Positions 9,520-18,297 of a stretch of 64,000 nucleotides of DNA are shown here, in pieces. A program made the position numbers and the translations under genes. The notes under the pieces are model-generated. The model had not been told where the DNA came from, ran no database searches, and was given only the letters and a program-made list of their open reading frames with translations. Source of the DNA: DASQZK01 sp963809925 (GTDB lineage: Bacteria; Bacteroidota; Bacteroidia; Bacteroidales; GCA-2748055); contig CAWELH010000010.1 of NCBI GenBank assembly GCA_963809925.1, positions 496,001 through 560,000 on the forward strand, written 5' to 3'. Numbering within the stretch: the stretch's first letter is position 1; each line of letters begins with the position of its first letter.

Positions 9520-9551
9520 TTTGGAAGTTGATGCCTTCCGGTGTAAATTTG
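9520..9551 (+). promoter_or_regulatory. Bacteroidetes-type promoter of the sulfoxide reductase gene
   Basis: TTTG at 9520-9523 and TAAATTTG at 9544-9551 are separated by 20 bases. This is a full match to the Bacteroidetes housekeeping promoter (TTTG, 19-21 bases, TAnnTTTG). The ATG is 20 bases beyond the -7 box. Confidence 0.75.
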
Positions 9552-9570
9552 CCGGCAAAATCAACATACT

Positions 9571-10071
9571 ATGGACCGGCAAAATAAACAGGGACGATAC
9601 AGTAGGGTATATAAACAGTTAACAGGCCTTCTGACATCAACATCAGAGCCTCTGGCACGTATGGCAACCATTAATGCTGTACTTCATCACAAGATGGATG
9701 GATTTTTCTGGACAGGTTTTTACCTGCTCCACGAGGGCGAGCTGGTTGTTGGTCCATACCAGGGTCCGGTAGCATGCCAGGTTCTAGCGAAGAATACCGG
9801 CGTTTGTTGGGCTGCCATCACCAGTGATGAAACGATGGTTGTTCCGGATGTGGAATTGTTTCCGGGTCATATTGCATGTGATTCCAGATCAAAATCCGAA
9901 ATAGCCCTGCCACTCAGAACTTCGGAAGGAATCATTCGCGGTGTCATGGATGTTGACAGCCAACAACCGGGAAACTTTGATGAAATAGATGTTGAGGAGC
10001 TCGAGAAAATCATGGCCATGGTTTATCTTTCGGCGGTTGAAACCGCAGAGCTGAAGGATAAGGTGAACTGA
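9571..10071 (+). CDS. msrC: Free methionine-(R)-sulfoxide reductase, GAF domain
   Basis: This 166-residue GAF-domain enzyme reduces free methionine-(R)-sulfoxide with thioredoxin as electron donor. All three family cysteines are present: Cys69 (GPVAC), Cys79 (GVCW) and Cys103 (HIACD). The motif DGFFWTGFYLL is typical of the family, and the three cysteines separate it from signalling GAF domains that lack them. It has its own full promoter and a likely terminator, so it is probably a single-gene unit. It suggests the organism meets oxidants even though other genes point to anaerobic sulfur metabolism. Confidence 0.93.
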   Translation: MDRQNKQGRYSRVYKQLTGLLTSTSEPLARMATINAVLHHKMDGFFWTGFYLLHEGELVVGPYQGPVACQVLAKNTGVCWAAITSDETMVVPDVELFPGHIACDSRSKSEIALPLRTSEGIIRGVMDVDSQQPGNFDEIDVEELEKIMAMVYLSAVETAELKDKVN

Positions 10072-10103
10072 AATTATGGCTTCGTAGAAAGATGAGTCAT
10101 TAG

Positions 10104-10123
10104 TCCTGCGAGTGCGGGATTTT
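10104..10123 (+). terminator. Likely intrinsic terminator after msrC
   Basis: A 6-bp stem TCCTGC/GCGGGA (one G-T pair) with loop GAGT is followed by TTTTCT. It is short but well placed, 33 bases after the msrC stop. Confidence 0.55.
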
Positions 10124-10212
10124 CTCTGACATGTATACGAATCAGCCTGCCGTCGCCCGTTCATTCCAACGCAATAATTATATTTATCCTGCAAAATTTG
10201 TTGAGAACAGCG

Positions 10213-10815
10213 TTATTTCCCCTTCCTCCAGCCGTTGAACAAATAATATCTGCGAAGTCCTGAAATTTTTCGGTCAGGAAGAATGACGGACTGGCTAACA
10301 TAACGAATATCCTCAATTGTATAAAAAGCATTGGGATGATGTTCTTTAATTAATGCAATCGTATCGTTGATAGCCTTCCGTTTTACTACAACAAATATCA
10401 CGCTAACATCGTCATACTTTCCCCTGGCAGCGAGGGTTGTTGTGCTGTAACCTTTTTCATTGAGGGCTTCTGAAAGTCCTGCCAGCTCCTTCCGGGCGAT
10501 CACCCTGATCAGCGAGGTACCGATAGCCAGCCGTTCCTCAATCAGCATGCCCACAAAATTCCCTGTGGCAAAACCTCCGGCATATGCAATATAACAATAC
10601 CAATTGTTGAGGTGCTGTATGATATTACTAATGGCAATGACCCATACCAGGACTTCGAAAAAACCAAGAATTGGTGCAACAAGCCGATTCCCGCGGGTAA
10701 CATATATGATCCTGATCGTACCAATAGATACGTCTGTTATGCGCATGAGAAAGATCAACAAAGGGAGAATGAGGTAGGTAAAAAGGTCGGAACCCATAAA
10801 TTCGGTAGAGAACAT
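10213..10815 (-). CDS. UPF0316 membrane protein (DUF5698 and DUF2179 domains)
   Basis: This is a 200-residue integral membrane protein. About three hydrophobic segments in the first 100 residues (LFTYLILPLLIFLM; LVAPILGFFEVLVWVIAIS; WYCYIAYAGGFATGNFVG) form the DUF5698 part. A cytoplasmic DUF2179 domain (about 105-180) follows, containing TTTLAARGKYDDVSVIFVVV. The family is conserved but of unknown function; related DUF2179 domains are suspected to sense small ligands. The ATG at 10815 begins 1 base after the stop of the response regulator gene, so the two are probably one transcript. The frame could also begin at TTG 10824, overlapping that stop. Confidence 0.85.
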   Translation of the reverse strand: MFSTEFMGSDLFTYLILPLLIFLMRITDVSIGTIRIIYVTRGNRLVAPILGFFEVLVWVIAISNIIQHLNNWYCYIAYAGGFATGNFVGMLIEERLAIGTSLIRVIARKELAGLSEALNEKGYSTTTLAARGKYDDVSVIFVVVKRKAINDTIALIKEHHPNAFYTIEDIRYVSQSVILPDRKISGLRRYYLFNGWRKGK

Positions 10816-10816
10816 T

Positions 10817-11188
10817 TCAGGCAATAGTATTAATAAGTTCTATAATTTTATCAAGAGAATAAGGTTTCGTAAGTAATTCATCGAATCCGGCATCGCCGAA
10901 ATCATCAAAAAAGAGGCTGGGATTATGAGCTGTAAGAGCCACGATATGAACCATTTTCTTTGGCTCGGGAAAATGATGTCGGATATATTCACAGGTTTTC
11001 AGACCGTTCATCACTGGCATCTCAATATCCATCAAGATCAAATCAACTTCATTCTTTTCAAAGTAATCAATGGCCTCCTTGCCATTTTCAGCCTGGACTG
11101 AATCATGACCCAGTGTTTTGATGAGTTCAGAAAGTAGCAGCCGGTTTGTAAATATATCGTCGACGATTAGAATTGTAAGTTTTCTCAT
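10817..11188 (-). CDS. Single-domain response regulator (CheY-like)
   Basis: This 123-residue protein is a stand-alone receiver domain. It has the acidic pair at ILIVDD, the phospho-acceptor Asp in LILMDIEMPVMNG, the switch Thr in VALTAHN and the Lys in LLTKPYS. With no output domain, it should act by phosphorelay or protein-protein contact. It is followed at once by the UPF0316 membrane protein gene and preceded, on the same strand, by a Crp/Fnr regulator gene 42 bases away. A plausible donor is the hybrid kinase at 12926, but nothing in the sequence proves pairing. Confidence 0.93.
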   Translation of the reverse strand: MRKLTILIVDDIFTNRLLLSELIKTLGHDSVQAENGKEAIDYFEKNEVDLILMDIEMPVMNGLKTCEYIRHHFPEPKKMVHIVALTAHNPSLFFDDFGDAGFDELLTKPYSLDKIIELINTIA

Positions 11189-11230
11189 AAAATAGCTTAT
11201 CCTGATTGGGGGGACAAATATAAGAATTAA

Positions 11231-11926
11231 TCAACCAAGTTCACTTAGTGTTTTAATGATATCCATACTTTTAATTCTAATTGTTGAACCGTCTAGTTCG
11301 ATGATCTTATCGTTCTTAAATTCTGTGAGTGTACGGATAAAACTTTCTTTTGTGGTCCCTGCGAGATCGGCAAGCTCTTTGCGTGTAAAGGGGAAAGAAA
11401 ATGAGTCGGTTTTGTACACATCCCGGGCAAAATACAGTATAACTTCAGCAATTCTGCCGGGAAGTTGTTTGTGTGATTGGCCCATTAGCCGTTCGAAGAT
11501 AAAAAGGCCATCCAGACTGAGTATGTTGATAAACTGAAGAGCAAAACGGCCGTTTTCCATCAGTATGCTCTTGAAATGAGAAATATCGATATCACAAACT
11601 TCAGAATCGGTGACAGCAGATGCAGAATATTGATGAACACTCTCACCGAATACCGACATCAAGCCAATAAATTCATTCTCGGCTGCTACTTTCAGAATAA
11701 CCGTCTTTTCATTCCTTCCCTCCTTAAATATCTTAACAAACCCCGACTTTACAAACATTACATGTGAGGTACGTGTGTTTTGCCGGAAAATAATATCCTT
11801 TTTTCTGAATTTTACTGTATTCAGATTTTCTGTTAGCTGAGCCTGCTGAGATTCAGTCAGCAAATGCAAGTACGGGATTTCAACAACTGAAATATGCTGA
11901 CGATATTTACTATCCTGCTCGGACAT
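11231..11926 (-). CDS. Crp/Fnr-family transcriptional regulator
   Basis: This 231-residue DNA-binding regulator has an N-terminal cyclic-nucleotide-binding-type barrel (about 15-135, with FRKKDIIFRQNTRTSHVMFV and VCDIDISHFKSIL) and a C-terminal Crp-type winged helix (about 150-225, with FTRKELADLAGTTKESFIRTL). The barrel lacks an obvious FNR-type cysteine cluster, so oxygen sensing through an iron-sulfur centre is unlikely. The effector is unknown. It lies upstream of the receiver and UPF0316 genes and is divergent from the second response regulator gene, so control of its neighbours is plausible but only inferred. Confidence 0.9.
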   Translation of the reverse strand: MSEQDSKYRQHISVVEIPYLHLLTESQQAQLTENLNTVKFRKKDIIFRQNTRTSHVMFVKSGFVKIFKEGRNEKTVILKVAAENEFIGLMSVFGESVHQYSASAVTDSEVCDIDISHFKSILMENGRFALQFINILSLDGLFIFERLMGQSHKQLPGRIAEVILYFARDVYKTDSFSFPFTRKELADLAGTTKESFIRTLTEFKNDKIIELDGSTIRIKSMDIIKTLSELG

Positions 11927-12284
11927 TTAATTTATTTACGACTAAAAATAGTAAAAATTGGTGATAATCTTAAACCGGTTTCATATAAATTGATGACTTA
12001 GTAATTCTTTATGCTTTTGTTACATCAATAATGGTGTTGATTATTCATCCTGCAGAGTGTAAAATAATAGGTCTTTTACCAATTTAATCATCACTTACCG
12101 GAAAAAATCGTCATAAAAAAGAGTAGTGAATTGATGAAGATCATTCTTATTATTAAGATATGTCACCCTATACTGTATACTAAAAGAGTAGTTCGCATCG
12201 TATTTTTGGAAGAGAATTCTATAAAATTTTAGTAATTATCCGATCCAAAGTTTTATTTTTACTTTAGAAGAAAAAAAATCGATT
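11927..12284. other. Divergent AT-rich regulatory region
   Basis: This gene-free gap of 358 bases separates the Crp/Fnr regulator gene (minus) from the response regulator gene (plus). It holds a TATTTTTG -7-like box at 12201-12208 on the plus strand and a weaker TACTTTAG at about 12258. No RNA gene or convincing palindrome was recognised. Confidence 0.4.
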
Positions 12285-12659
12285 ATGGCTGAAAACCAGA
12301 AGATACTGATCATCGACGACTCCAATACTAATGTTGTGTTGCTTGAGGCAATTCTTGGTGCCAAGGGTTACAAGATCATGACGGCGCTAAGTGTTAAGGA
12401 AGCCATGAATCTGATTAAGAAGGACAGACCACATCTGATTCTGCTTGATTTACTCATGCCCGAGATTAGCGGGTTTGATTTTCTTGAGAATATAAAGTTG
12501 AACGAAAGGCTTAGTACCATACCTGTCGTTGTCGTTTCGGCGCTCACTGATGATATAAATATTGAACGTACCAAAGAAATGGGCGCTGTTGAGTTTATTA
12601 AGAAACCTGTAAACATACAGACTCTGGTTAGCACTGTTGAATTTGTATTGAATAGCTAA
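12285..12659 (+). CDS. Single-domain response regulator
   Basis: This 124-residue receiver domain has IIDDS for metal binding, the phospho-acceptor Asp in LILLDLLMPEISG, Ser in VVVSALTDD in place of the usual Thr position, and Lys in FIKKPVN. There is no output domain. It precedes the hybrid histidine kinase on the same strand by 266 bases, so the two probably work in one pathway, although the gap may contain a separate promoter. Confidence 0.93.
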   Translation: MAENQKILIIDDSNTNVVLLEAILGAKGYKIMTALSVKEAMNLIKKDRPHLILLDLLMPEISGFDFLENIKLNERLSTIPVVVVSALTDDINIERTKEMGAVEFIKKPVNIQTLVSTVEFVLNS

Positions 12660-12925
12660 AGTCACCTTCATCTTCCTCCCTATCGCCAGTTTTGAAAAAA
12701 CGATCCATCGCCAGGCGCTAAATTTTTAGTATCGGAATTCATGCTAAGTAGTATTCATAATTCAGCGTAACGGAAAGAATCCGTTCTATCTGGTCACTGC
12801 GTAATATAGATGGGAAAAATATATTTGGTTATCATATCCTCTTAAAAGTGATCAGATTTCACTTACCGGAATTGACATACTGTAGGCTTTTACGTATTTT
12901 TATGTCTTGATGATAAATTGGCTTC

Positions 12926-14878
12926 ATGAATAATTCAAAAGATAATAGACAGATACAGCTTCAGCTGAAGAAGTCATTTCCAGGTGAGTTGCGTAATGAG
13001 CTTCGGTTTTTACTGAACTCTACTTCGATTCCGCTACTTATCACTGATACGAAATTAAAAATTCTTTTAGCCAATCCTGCATTTCAGACGTTAACCGGCT
13101 ACTCTGTAGATTCCTTGCAAAATAAGAGGTTGAGCGGACTGATCAGTCCGGCGAATATTTCTTCGGTACGAAAAATGGCGATTCGAAAATCAACTGCACT
13201 ATCGGCTTTACCGGTCGAAATCAAAACGTCTGATGACAACGTATCTACATTCTCGGTTTTTTTCGATCAGGCTTCTTATGAAACTTCCTCTGTTTATCTT
13301 TTATTTTTTCTTCCTGTTGAAGCGGGATCAAAGCAGTTGGATTCAGATCTTGCCATGACGGAATCACTGCAGGCAGCGGGTAAGACGGGACTTTTCCAGA
13401 TCGACATTAAACGCCATCGTTTTCATGGTTCCGCTGGATCTTTTGCTTTGCTTGGCCTGAATGTCAGAACCGGGTCAACCGAGGTATCGAATGTGACAGA
13501 TCTGATATATAAAAAATCGGACAGGGAAAAGATGGAAAGTTATTTTCTGGCACCTGATCCCAGCCGTGATTTTTTTGAAACTGAATTTCGGATCAAAGCC
13601 GGCGCCAGCCCTGATGATCAAATAAAAACAATCCGGATATTCTGCTGCACTGACGAACTGAAAACCAAAAACAAAATTACCGGATTTATCCGGGACATCA
13701 CTGCTGAAAAAAAGGTGGAGAAAGAATTGCTTAAGGCCAAAAATAAGGCGGAAAGGGCAAACCGGTTTAAGGCTGTATTCCTCACCAATCTTAGTCATGA
13801 ACTTCGTACACCGATGAATGCCATTCTCGGATTCTCCGAACTTTTAAAGGCTGAACAAAGCAGTAATGAGCTGGTCAACGATTACCTGTCGATAATAAGG
13901 AACAAAGGAAACTACCTGCTTTCACTTGTCGATGATGTAATTGAACTCTCCCGTTTTGAAACCGGCGATATTACGATCAGAAAAACAAAATTCAGGATAA
14001 ATTCTTTTATGGACGAATTATTTCAAGAGTTCGTGAAACGAAGGGAAGAAAAAGATAAGGTCCATATTGAATTGCATCTCGACATGCCCGTGGAATATAA
14101 AGATATCAGCATTTTTACGGATTCAGGCCGACTTCATCAGGTGCTGGCGAGCATTTTAAGCAATGCGCTTAAGTTTACGGAAAAGGGCCGGGTAGATTTT
14201 GGGTTTTTCATGTCGGCAAAGAACTATAAGTTTTATGTTTCTGATACAGGCATTGGTTTAAGTAAGGACGATCAGAGACATATCTTCAACCGTTTCGAGG
14301 AAATTGAAGACACTGCGCTTACCCGTTTGGGAGGCACCGGGTTAAGTTTGACAATAGCAAAAAAGATCATTGAACAACTGGGAGGGAAAATTAAAGTTCG
14401 GTCAGAGCTTAATAAGGGTTCCTGGTTTCAGATAAGTATACCAATAGAAGCACCAGTAAAAAAGAAAACAGATATGATAAATGAAACAGGCAGGATTCAC
14501 GATCTGAACTGGAAAGATAAAGTTATCCTGATAGCCGAAGACGAAGAGTTGAATTTCCGATTTCTGGAAGCTGTTTTACAACGGACCCACGCGAAAGTCC
14601 TGAGAGCCAATAATGGGATGGAAGCAGTCGACCTTTGCAAAACGATAAATCATATTGACATGATCCTGATGGATATAAAGATGCCGGTGATGAGCGGTAA
14701 CGATGCCACGATCGAAATCAAAAAATTAAGACCAGAATTGCCTGTTATCGCACAGACGGCATTTTCAATCCAGGAAGAAATCGCCAAATGCAAAAATGCA
14801 GGATGTGATGATTTTTTAACGAAGCCCATCGACATTAAACTACTTATCCGCAAAATGAGTCTTCATTTTCAGAAATAA
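12926..14878 (+). CDS. Hybrid histidine kinase: PAS, PAS-like, HisKA, HATPase, receiver
   Basis: This 650-residue cytoplasmic hybrid sensor has no signal peptide or clear membrane segment. Residues about 25-130 form a PAS domain (ITDTKLKILLANPAFQTLTG), and residues about 145-260 look like a second, divergent PAS ending in GFIRDITAEKK. HisKA carries the phospho-acceptor His291 in LSHELRTPMNAILGFSEL. The ATPase domain (about 395-510) shows ILSNALKFT, DTGIGLS and GGTGLSLTIAKK. A C-terminal receiver (about 530-650) has Asp583 in LMDIKMPVMSG and Lys in FLTKPID. PAS domains without membrane segments imply an intracellular signal. The partners are probably the stand-alone receivers at 12285 and 10817. 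Confidence 0.93.
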   Translation: MNNSKDNRQIQLQLKKSFPGELRNELRFLLNSTSIPLLITDTKLKILLANPAFQTLTGYSVDSLQNKRLSGLISPANISSVRKMAIRKSTALSALPVEIKTSDDNVSTFSVFFDQASYETSSVYLLFFLPVEAGSKQLDSDLAMTESLQAAGKTGLFQIDIKRHRFHGSAGSFALLGLNVRTGSTEVSNVTDLIYKKSDREKMESYFLAPDPSRDFFETEFRIKAGASPDDQIKTIRIFCCTDELKTKNKITGFIRDITAEKKVEKELLKAKNKAERANRFKAVFLTNLSHELRTPMNAILGFSELLKAEQSSNELVNDYLSIIRNKGNYLLSLVDDVIELSRFETGDITIRKTKFRINSFMDELFQEFVKRREEKDKVHIELHLDMPVEYKDISIFTDSGRLHQVLASILSNALKFTEKGRVDFGFFMSAKNYKFYVSDTGIGLSKDDQRHIFNRFEEIEDTALTRLGGTGLSLTIAKKIIEQLGGKIKVRSELNKGSWFQISIPIEAPVKKKTDMINETGRIHDLNWKDKVILIAEDEELNFRFLEAVLQRTHAKVLRANNGMEAVDLCKTINHIDMILMDIKMPVMSGNDATIEIKKLRPELPVIAQTAFSIQEEIAKCKNAGCDDFLTKPIDIKLLIRKMSLHFQK

Positions 14879-14884
14879 GGCCGA

Positions 14885-15424
14885 TTAATTTTCAATCCAG
14901 GCTACGATTTCTTCAGCATCTGGTTTTTCCTTTGTATAAATTACTTTATCAAGCTGACCGTTTTCACTAATCAGGTACTTCTGGAAATTCCATCTGACTT
15001 CCGAATCCATCTTCCCGTTTTCCTTTTGAGAAGTTAGCCAGCGATACACCGGTGTCATGTCGTCTCCCTTAACCGATACTTTTGACATCATCGGAAAAGT
15101 AACTCCGTAATTTTTTGTACAGAATTCTTTTATTTCACTGTTTGACCCGGGTTCCTGATTACCAAAATTATTAGCAGGAAAACCGAGGATTACAAAATTA
15201 TCATTTTTATATTTTTGATACAGTGCCTGAAGATCAGCGTACTGCGGTGTATGACCACATTTGGAAGCGGTATTTACAATCATGACTTTCTTGCCTTTCA
15301 ACTGGCTGAAGCTAAAATCTTTGCCATTGATGTCTTTTACAGTAAAATCATAAAATGATTTTTGTGAGAATGCCATAACCGGTAACAATAATGCGAAACT
15401 GAGTGCTACTATAAGATTTTTCAT
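14885..15424 (-). CDS. Exported thioredoxin-dependent glutathione peroxidase-like enzyme
   Basis: This 179-residue member of the glutathione peroxidase family has an N-terminal signal peptide (residues 1-20, ending in AFSQ), so it should act in the periplasm. The peroxidatic Cys56 lies in NTASKCGHT, with Gln90 in FGNQEPG, and Trp145 and Asn146 in VRWNFQKYL. The Cys of the usual FPCNQF motif is replaced by Ala (FPANNF), but Cys102 in FCTKNYG sits where thioredoxin-type members keep the resolving cysteine. A thioredoxin-dependent peroxidase is therefore more likely than a glutathione-dependent one. It is convergent with the hybrid kinase gene, 6 bases away. Confidence 0.92.
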   Translation of the reverse strand: MKNLIVALSFALLLPVMAFSQKSFYDFTVKDINGKDFSFSQLKGKKVMIVNTASKCGHTPQYADLQALYQKYKNDNFVILGFPANNFGNQEPGSNSEIKEFCTKNYGVTFPMMSKVSVKGDDMTPVYRWLTSQKENGKMDSEVRWNFQKYLISENGQLDKVIYTKEKPDAEEIVAWIEN

Positions 15425-15512
15425 TTGAATAAACTTTTAATGTTGTAAATTATCTTCTACCGAATCATTCAATTCAATTGCAAAACAAATGGTAAAATAA
15501 GCTTAAATTTAT

Positions 15513-15520
15513 TAGCTTTG
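15513..15520 (+). promoter_or_regulatory. -7 promoter box upstream of acylphosphatase
   Basis: TAGCTTTG fits TAnnTTTG. Transcription from it would start near 15527, which excludes the in-frame TTG at 15518 as the start of acyP. Confidence 0.45.
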
Positions 15521-15559
15521 GGTAAACAAACTGAGATGGTTTCTGGTTCAAATATTACT

Positions 15560-15841
15560 ATGACTGATCATCGGATTCTCTATAAAATAACAGTGACCGG
15601 AAGGGTACAGGGAGTTGGCTTCCGGCACAGTGCCCGAAGCAACGCCCGCTTTAACGGTATTAAGGGATTTGTGAAAAATGAAGACGACGGGAGTGTATAT
15701 ATTGAAGCAGAAGGCACACGCAATCAACTCGATGAATTTATCAACTGGTGTCGCAAAGGTCCTGGTTTTGGACATATTGACGACATCCGTATTGATACGG
15801 GATTACCAAAAAATTACAATTCATTTCAGATCAAGTTCTGA
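15560..15841 (+). CDS. acyP: Acylphosphatase
   Basis: This small cytoplasmic enzyme hydrolyses acyl phosphates. From the ATG at 15560 it has 93 residues, the normal family size. The catalytic Arg22 lies in GRVQGVGFRH and Asn40 in GFVKN, followed by the family pattern DGSVYIEAEG. An in-frame ATG at 15536 would add 8 residues with no family match. The gene is convergent with cstA, 31 bases away. Confidence 0.92.
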   Translation: MTDHRILYKITVTGRVQGVGFRHSARSNARFNGIKGFVKNEDDGSVYIEAEGTRNQLDEFINWCRKGPGFGHIDDIRIDTGLPKNYNSFQIKF

Positions 15842-15872
15842 CGGAAAATCTTCATTATTATGAGCTACCGGC

Positions 15873-17609
15873 TTATCGTGCCAATTCAGGTTGTTCACCG
15901 GCTATTCCCACCGTTTCCTTTTTGAACAGTGCAGAAGCTGAGCTGACCATCAGCCATCCTGTGAGCCCCAGAATGAGCAGCGACAAAATGATCAGAACCA
16001 TATCTCCTGCTTCAATAAATCCAAAAAGGTTCTCAATCATTGCCCAGATGGTTACAAAGAGCATGATCAGCATGGGAACAAATGTATATATTATATTGAT
16101 CCCTTTCAGCCTCATGTAAACGGTTACAATGCCAAGTGACAACGCTGCCAGGAGCTGGTTCAGTGATCCGAAAAGTGGCCAGAGCATCATAGCACCCTGC
16201 CCGCCGGGCCTGATAAACGTCATGCCGGCAGCGGCTACAACGATGATAAGCGTCGACATATACCTGTTGCCGAAGGGTTTCACCATTGAACCATCGGATT
16301 TCCTGGCAATTTCCTGTAGAGAAAGTCGCTGGATTCTTGCAGCGCTGTCGAGGGTGGTATTGGCAAAACTAACGATAAATACAGCGATCATAGCCTGACC
16401 AATATTTAATGGTATACCTAAAGCATGGAAAAGATTGGCCGCACCAGTGACAAAAGCACCAAGCTTAGCAGAAAATCCGTTTGCGGAAGCCCAACTGCTA
16501 TAATGCTGATAGAAAGCTGAGGAACCGGAAAGACCACCTTCTCCACCGGCTGAAATTCCAAGTCCGCCTGCAATGGCCATGAGTACCAGCACAGCCAGAA
16601 AGCTTTCTGTAAGCATCCCGCCATAGCCAATAAAAAGTGTATCCTTTTCGTTGTCGACCTGTTTAACAGTCGTACCTGAGCTTGCAAGGGCATGAAAACC
16701 CGAAACAGCTCCACAGGCAATGATAATGAACATGATTGGCGCCATAGAAGGGACATCTGAATCAGGGCCGAATGCCGAATGATTGATGGCTGGTGCGGTA
16801 ATAACCGGATGTGCAATGATAAGGCCCAGGACCAAAAGTCCCATGGCAACCAGCAATTGATGACTATTTATATAATCACGGGGCTGAAGAAGCTTTTGCA
16901 CAGGCAATGTAGATGCGATGAATACATATATAAAAAGGATGATGCACCAAATTACTACCGACACTTCTTTAGTAAAAGGAAGAACCACCGGGACATAAAC
17001 GCCCAGGATGATGGAAGCATACATAAGAAAAAGAGCAATCAGCGAAAAAAGCAGGTCGCTCCTGCCCTGCCGTATCTGGTAGCCAAGCCAGATGGCAATG
17101 GGAATCTGGAACCAAACCGGTATGACAGCCTGTGGATACATGATGAAGAGAGTGGCCACAATAGCCGCAAATACTGCCAGTACGATGAAAAGAAGCAACT
17201 GCATGATAAACTGGAAAGCAAATTTCGTTGAAGGGCTTACAAGACGACCCGTTAACTCACCTATGGTCCTGCCTTCGGTTCTTGCAGAGACAATTAGTGT
17301 GGTAAAGTCGTGCACGGCGCCCATAAATATTGAACCAAGGAATATCCAAAGAAAAGCCGGTATCCAGCCCCAAATGATGCCAATAGCCGGACCTACGATA
17401 GGGCCCAGACCTGCAATTGTTGTAAAATGATGACCAAATATGATGTTCTTTTTGGTAGGAACGAAGTCTACGCCGTCTTTGTACACATGCGAGGGCATAC
17501 GGTTTCCGCCCGAAAGTTTGAACAATTTATTTCCGAGAAACCGTCCGTAGGTCCGGTATGCCAGAATATATCCGGCAAATGCCAGCAACGTAATTAACAG
17601 TGAATTCAT
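15873..17609 (-). CDS. cstA: Carbon starvation protein A family transporter
   Basis: This 578-residue polytopic membrane protein with more than a dozen hydrophobic segments belongs to the CstA family, which takes up peptides or pyruvate during carbon limitation. Motifs seen include VPTKKNIIFGHHFTTIAGLG with the following GPIVGPAIGIIWGW, MGAVHDFTTLIVSARTEGR, GFHALASSGTTVKQ and SFANTTLDSAARIQR. The length lies between the short (about 480) and long (about 700) forms. Which substrate it takes cannot be read from sequence. A TAATTTTG box lies 17 bases before the start. Confidence 0.93.
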   Translation of the reverse strand: MNSLLITLLAFAGYILAYRTYGRFLGNKLFKLSGGNRMPSHVYKDGVDFVPTKKNIIFGHHFTTIAGLGPIVGPAIGIIWGWIPAFLWIFLGSIFMGAVHDFTTLIVSARTEGRTIGELTGRLVSPSTKFAFQFIMQLLLFIVLAVFAAIVATLFIMYPQAVIPVWFQIPIAIWLGYQIRQGRSDLLFSLIALFLMYASIILGVYVPVVLPFTKEVSVVIWCIILFIYVFIASTLPVQKLLQPRDYINSHQLLVAMGLLVLGLIIAHPVITAPAINHSAFGPDSDVPSMAPIMFIIIACGAVSGFHALASSGTTVKQVDNEKDTLFIGYGGMLTESFLAVLVLMAIAGGLGISAGGEGGLSGSSAFYQHYSSWASANGFSAKLGAFVTGAANLFHALGIPLNIGQAMIAVFIVSFANTTLDSAARIQRLSLQEIARKSDGSMVKPFGNRYMSTLIIVVAAAGMTFIRPGGQGAMMLWPLFGSLNQLLAALSLGIVTVYMRLKGINIIYTFVPMLIMLFVTIWAMIENLFGFIEAGDMVLIILSLLILGLTGWLMVSSASALFKKETVGIAGEQPELAR

Positions 17610-17625
17610 ATCCGAGAATTTATAA

Positions 17626-17633
17626 CAAAATTA
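17626..17633 (-). promoter_or_regulatory. -7 promoter box of cstA
   Basis: On the minus strand TAATTTTG fits TAnnTTTG and ends 17 bases before the cstA ATG. No clear TTTG -33 element was found. Confidence 0.45.
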
Positions 17634-17732
17634 ACGAAAAATGGTTCTTTTGATGTATTTTAGAAAATGAAAATGAATGAATTGGAATAAACTAAACATT
17701 AGAATTGTCAAAGAATTAAGTAAAACATAGCT

Positions 17733-18281
17733 GTGTTGAGACAGTTGACGGAAAAAGATCTGACTGAGCAGATCAAAAATGGGAATATCAAAGCATTTAA
17801 CGAGTTGGTGAAAAGGTTTGAAAAACCTGTTTCGAACGTCATCATTGGAATGCTGGGTAATACCCCGGAAGCCGAATCGATCGCACAGGATGTATTTATC
17901 AGGTTCTTTCAGACAGCGCAACAGTTCAGAGAGGAGTCGGGTTTAAGGACTTACCTCACACGGATGGCTATAAATTTATCGCTTAATGAGCTTAAGAAAC
18001 AAAAGCGGAGCAGGGAAAAGATCATCTATGCGGATGAAGTGTATTTAAACCAGAAAAGTGAAGGGACAAACCCTGCAGAAGATATTGATTTGAAAGAAGC
18101 CGTGGAGAAAGCATTACAGAGGCTTGATGTAAAACATCGCAGCGTTATTGTACTGCGACTGATTGAAGGATACAGTACAATAGAAACGGCGCAAATGCTT
18201 AAAATCCCTCAGGGCACCGTTCTCTCGAGGCTTTTCAGAGCACAGGATCAATTGAGGGGCTTGCTTAAGGATTATTTATGA
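17733..18281 (+). CDS. ECF-type RNA polymerase sigma factor
   Basis: This 182-residue sigma-70 family factor has region 2 (about 20-90, with AESIAQDVFIRFFQTA and LRTYLTRMAINLSLNELKKQ) and region 4 (about 120-178, with RLDVKHRSVIVLRLIEGYSTIETAQ then IPQGTVLSRLFRAQDQLRGLL). No region 1.1 or 3 is present, as expected for group 4. Translation starts at GTG 17733; a stop lies in frame at 17721 and no ATG occurs between. It is followed by two short genes encoding membrane-anchored proteins, a layout usual for an envelope-stress sigma factor with its membrane partner. Confidence 0.93.
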   Translation: MLRQLTEKDLTEQIKNGNIKAFNELVKRFEKPVSNVIIGMLGNTPEAESIAQDVFIRFFQTAQQFREESGLRTYLTRMAINLSLNELKKQKRSREKIIYADEVYLNQKSEGTNPAEDIDLKEAVEKALQRLDVKHRSVIVLRLIEGYSTIETAQMLKIPQGTVLSRLFRAQDQLRGLLKDYL

Positions 18282-18297
18282 ACATCATACAGTGGTT

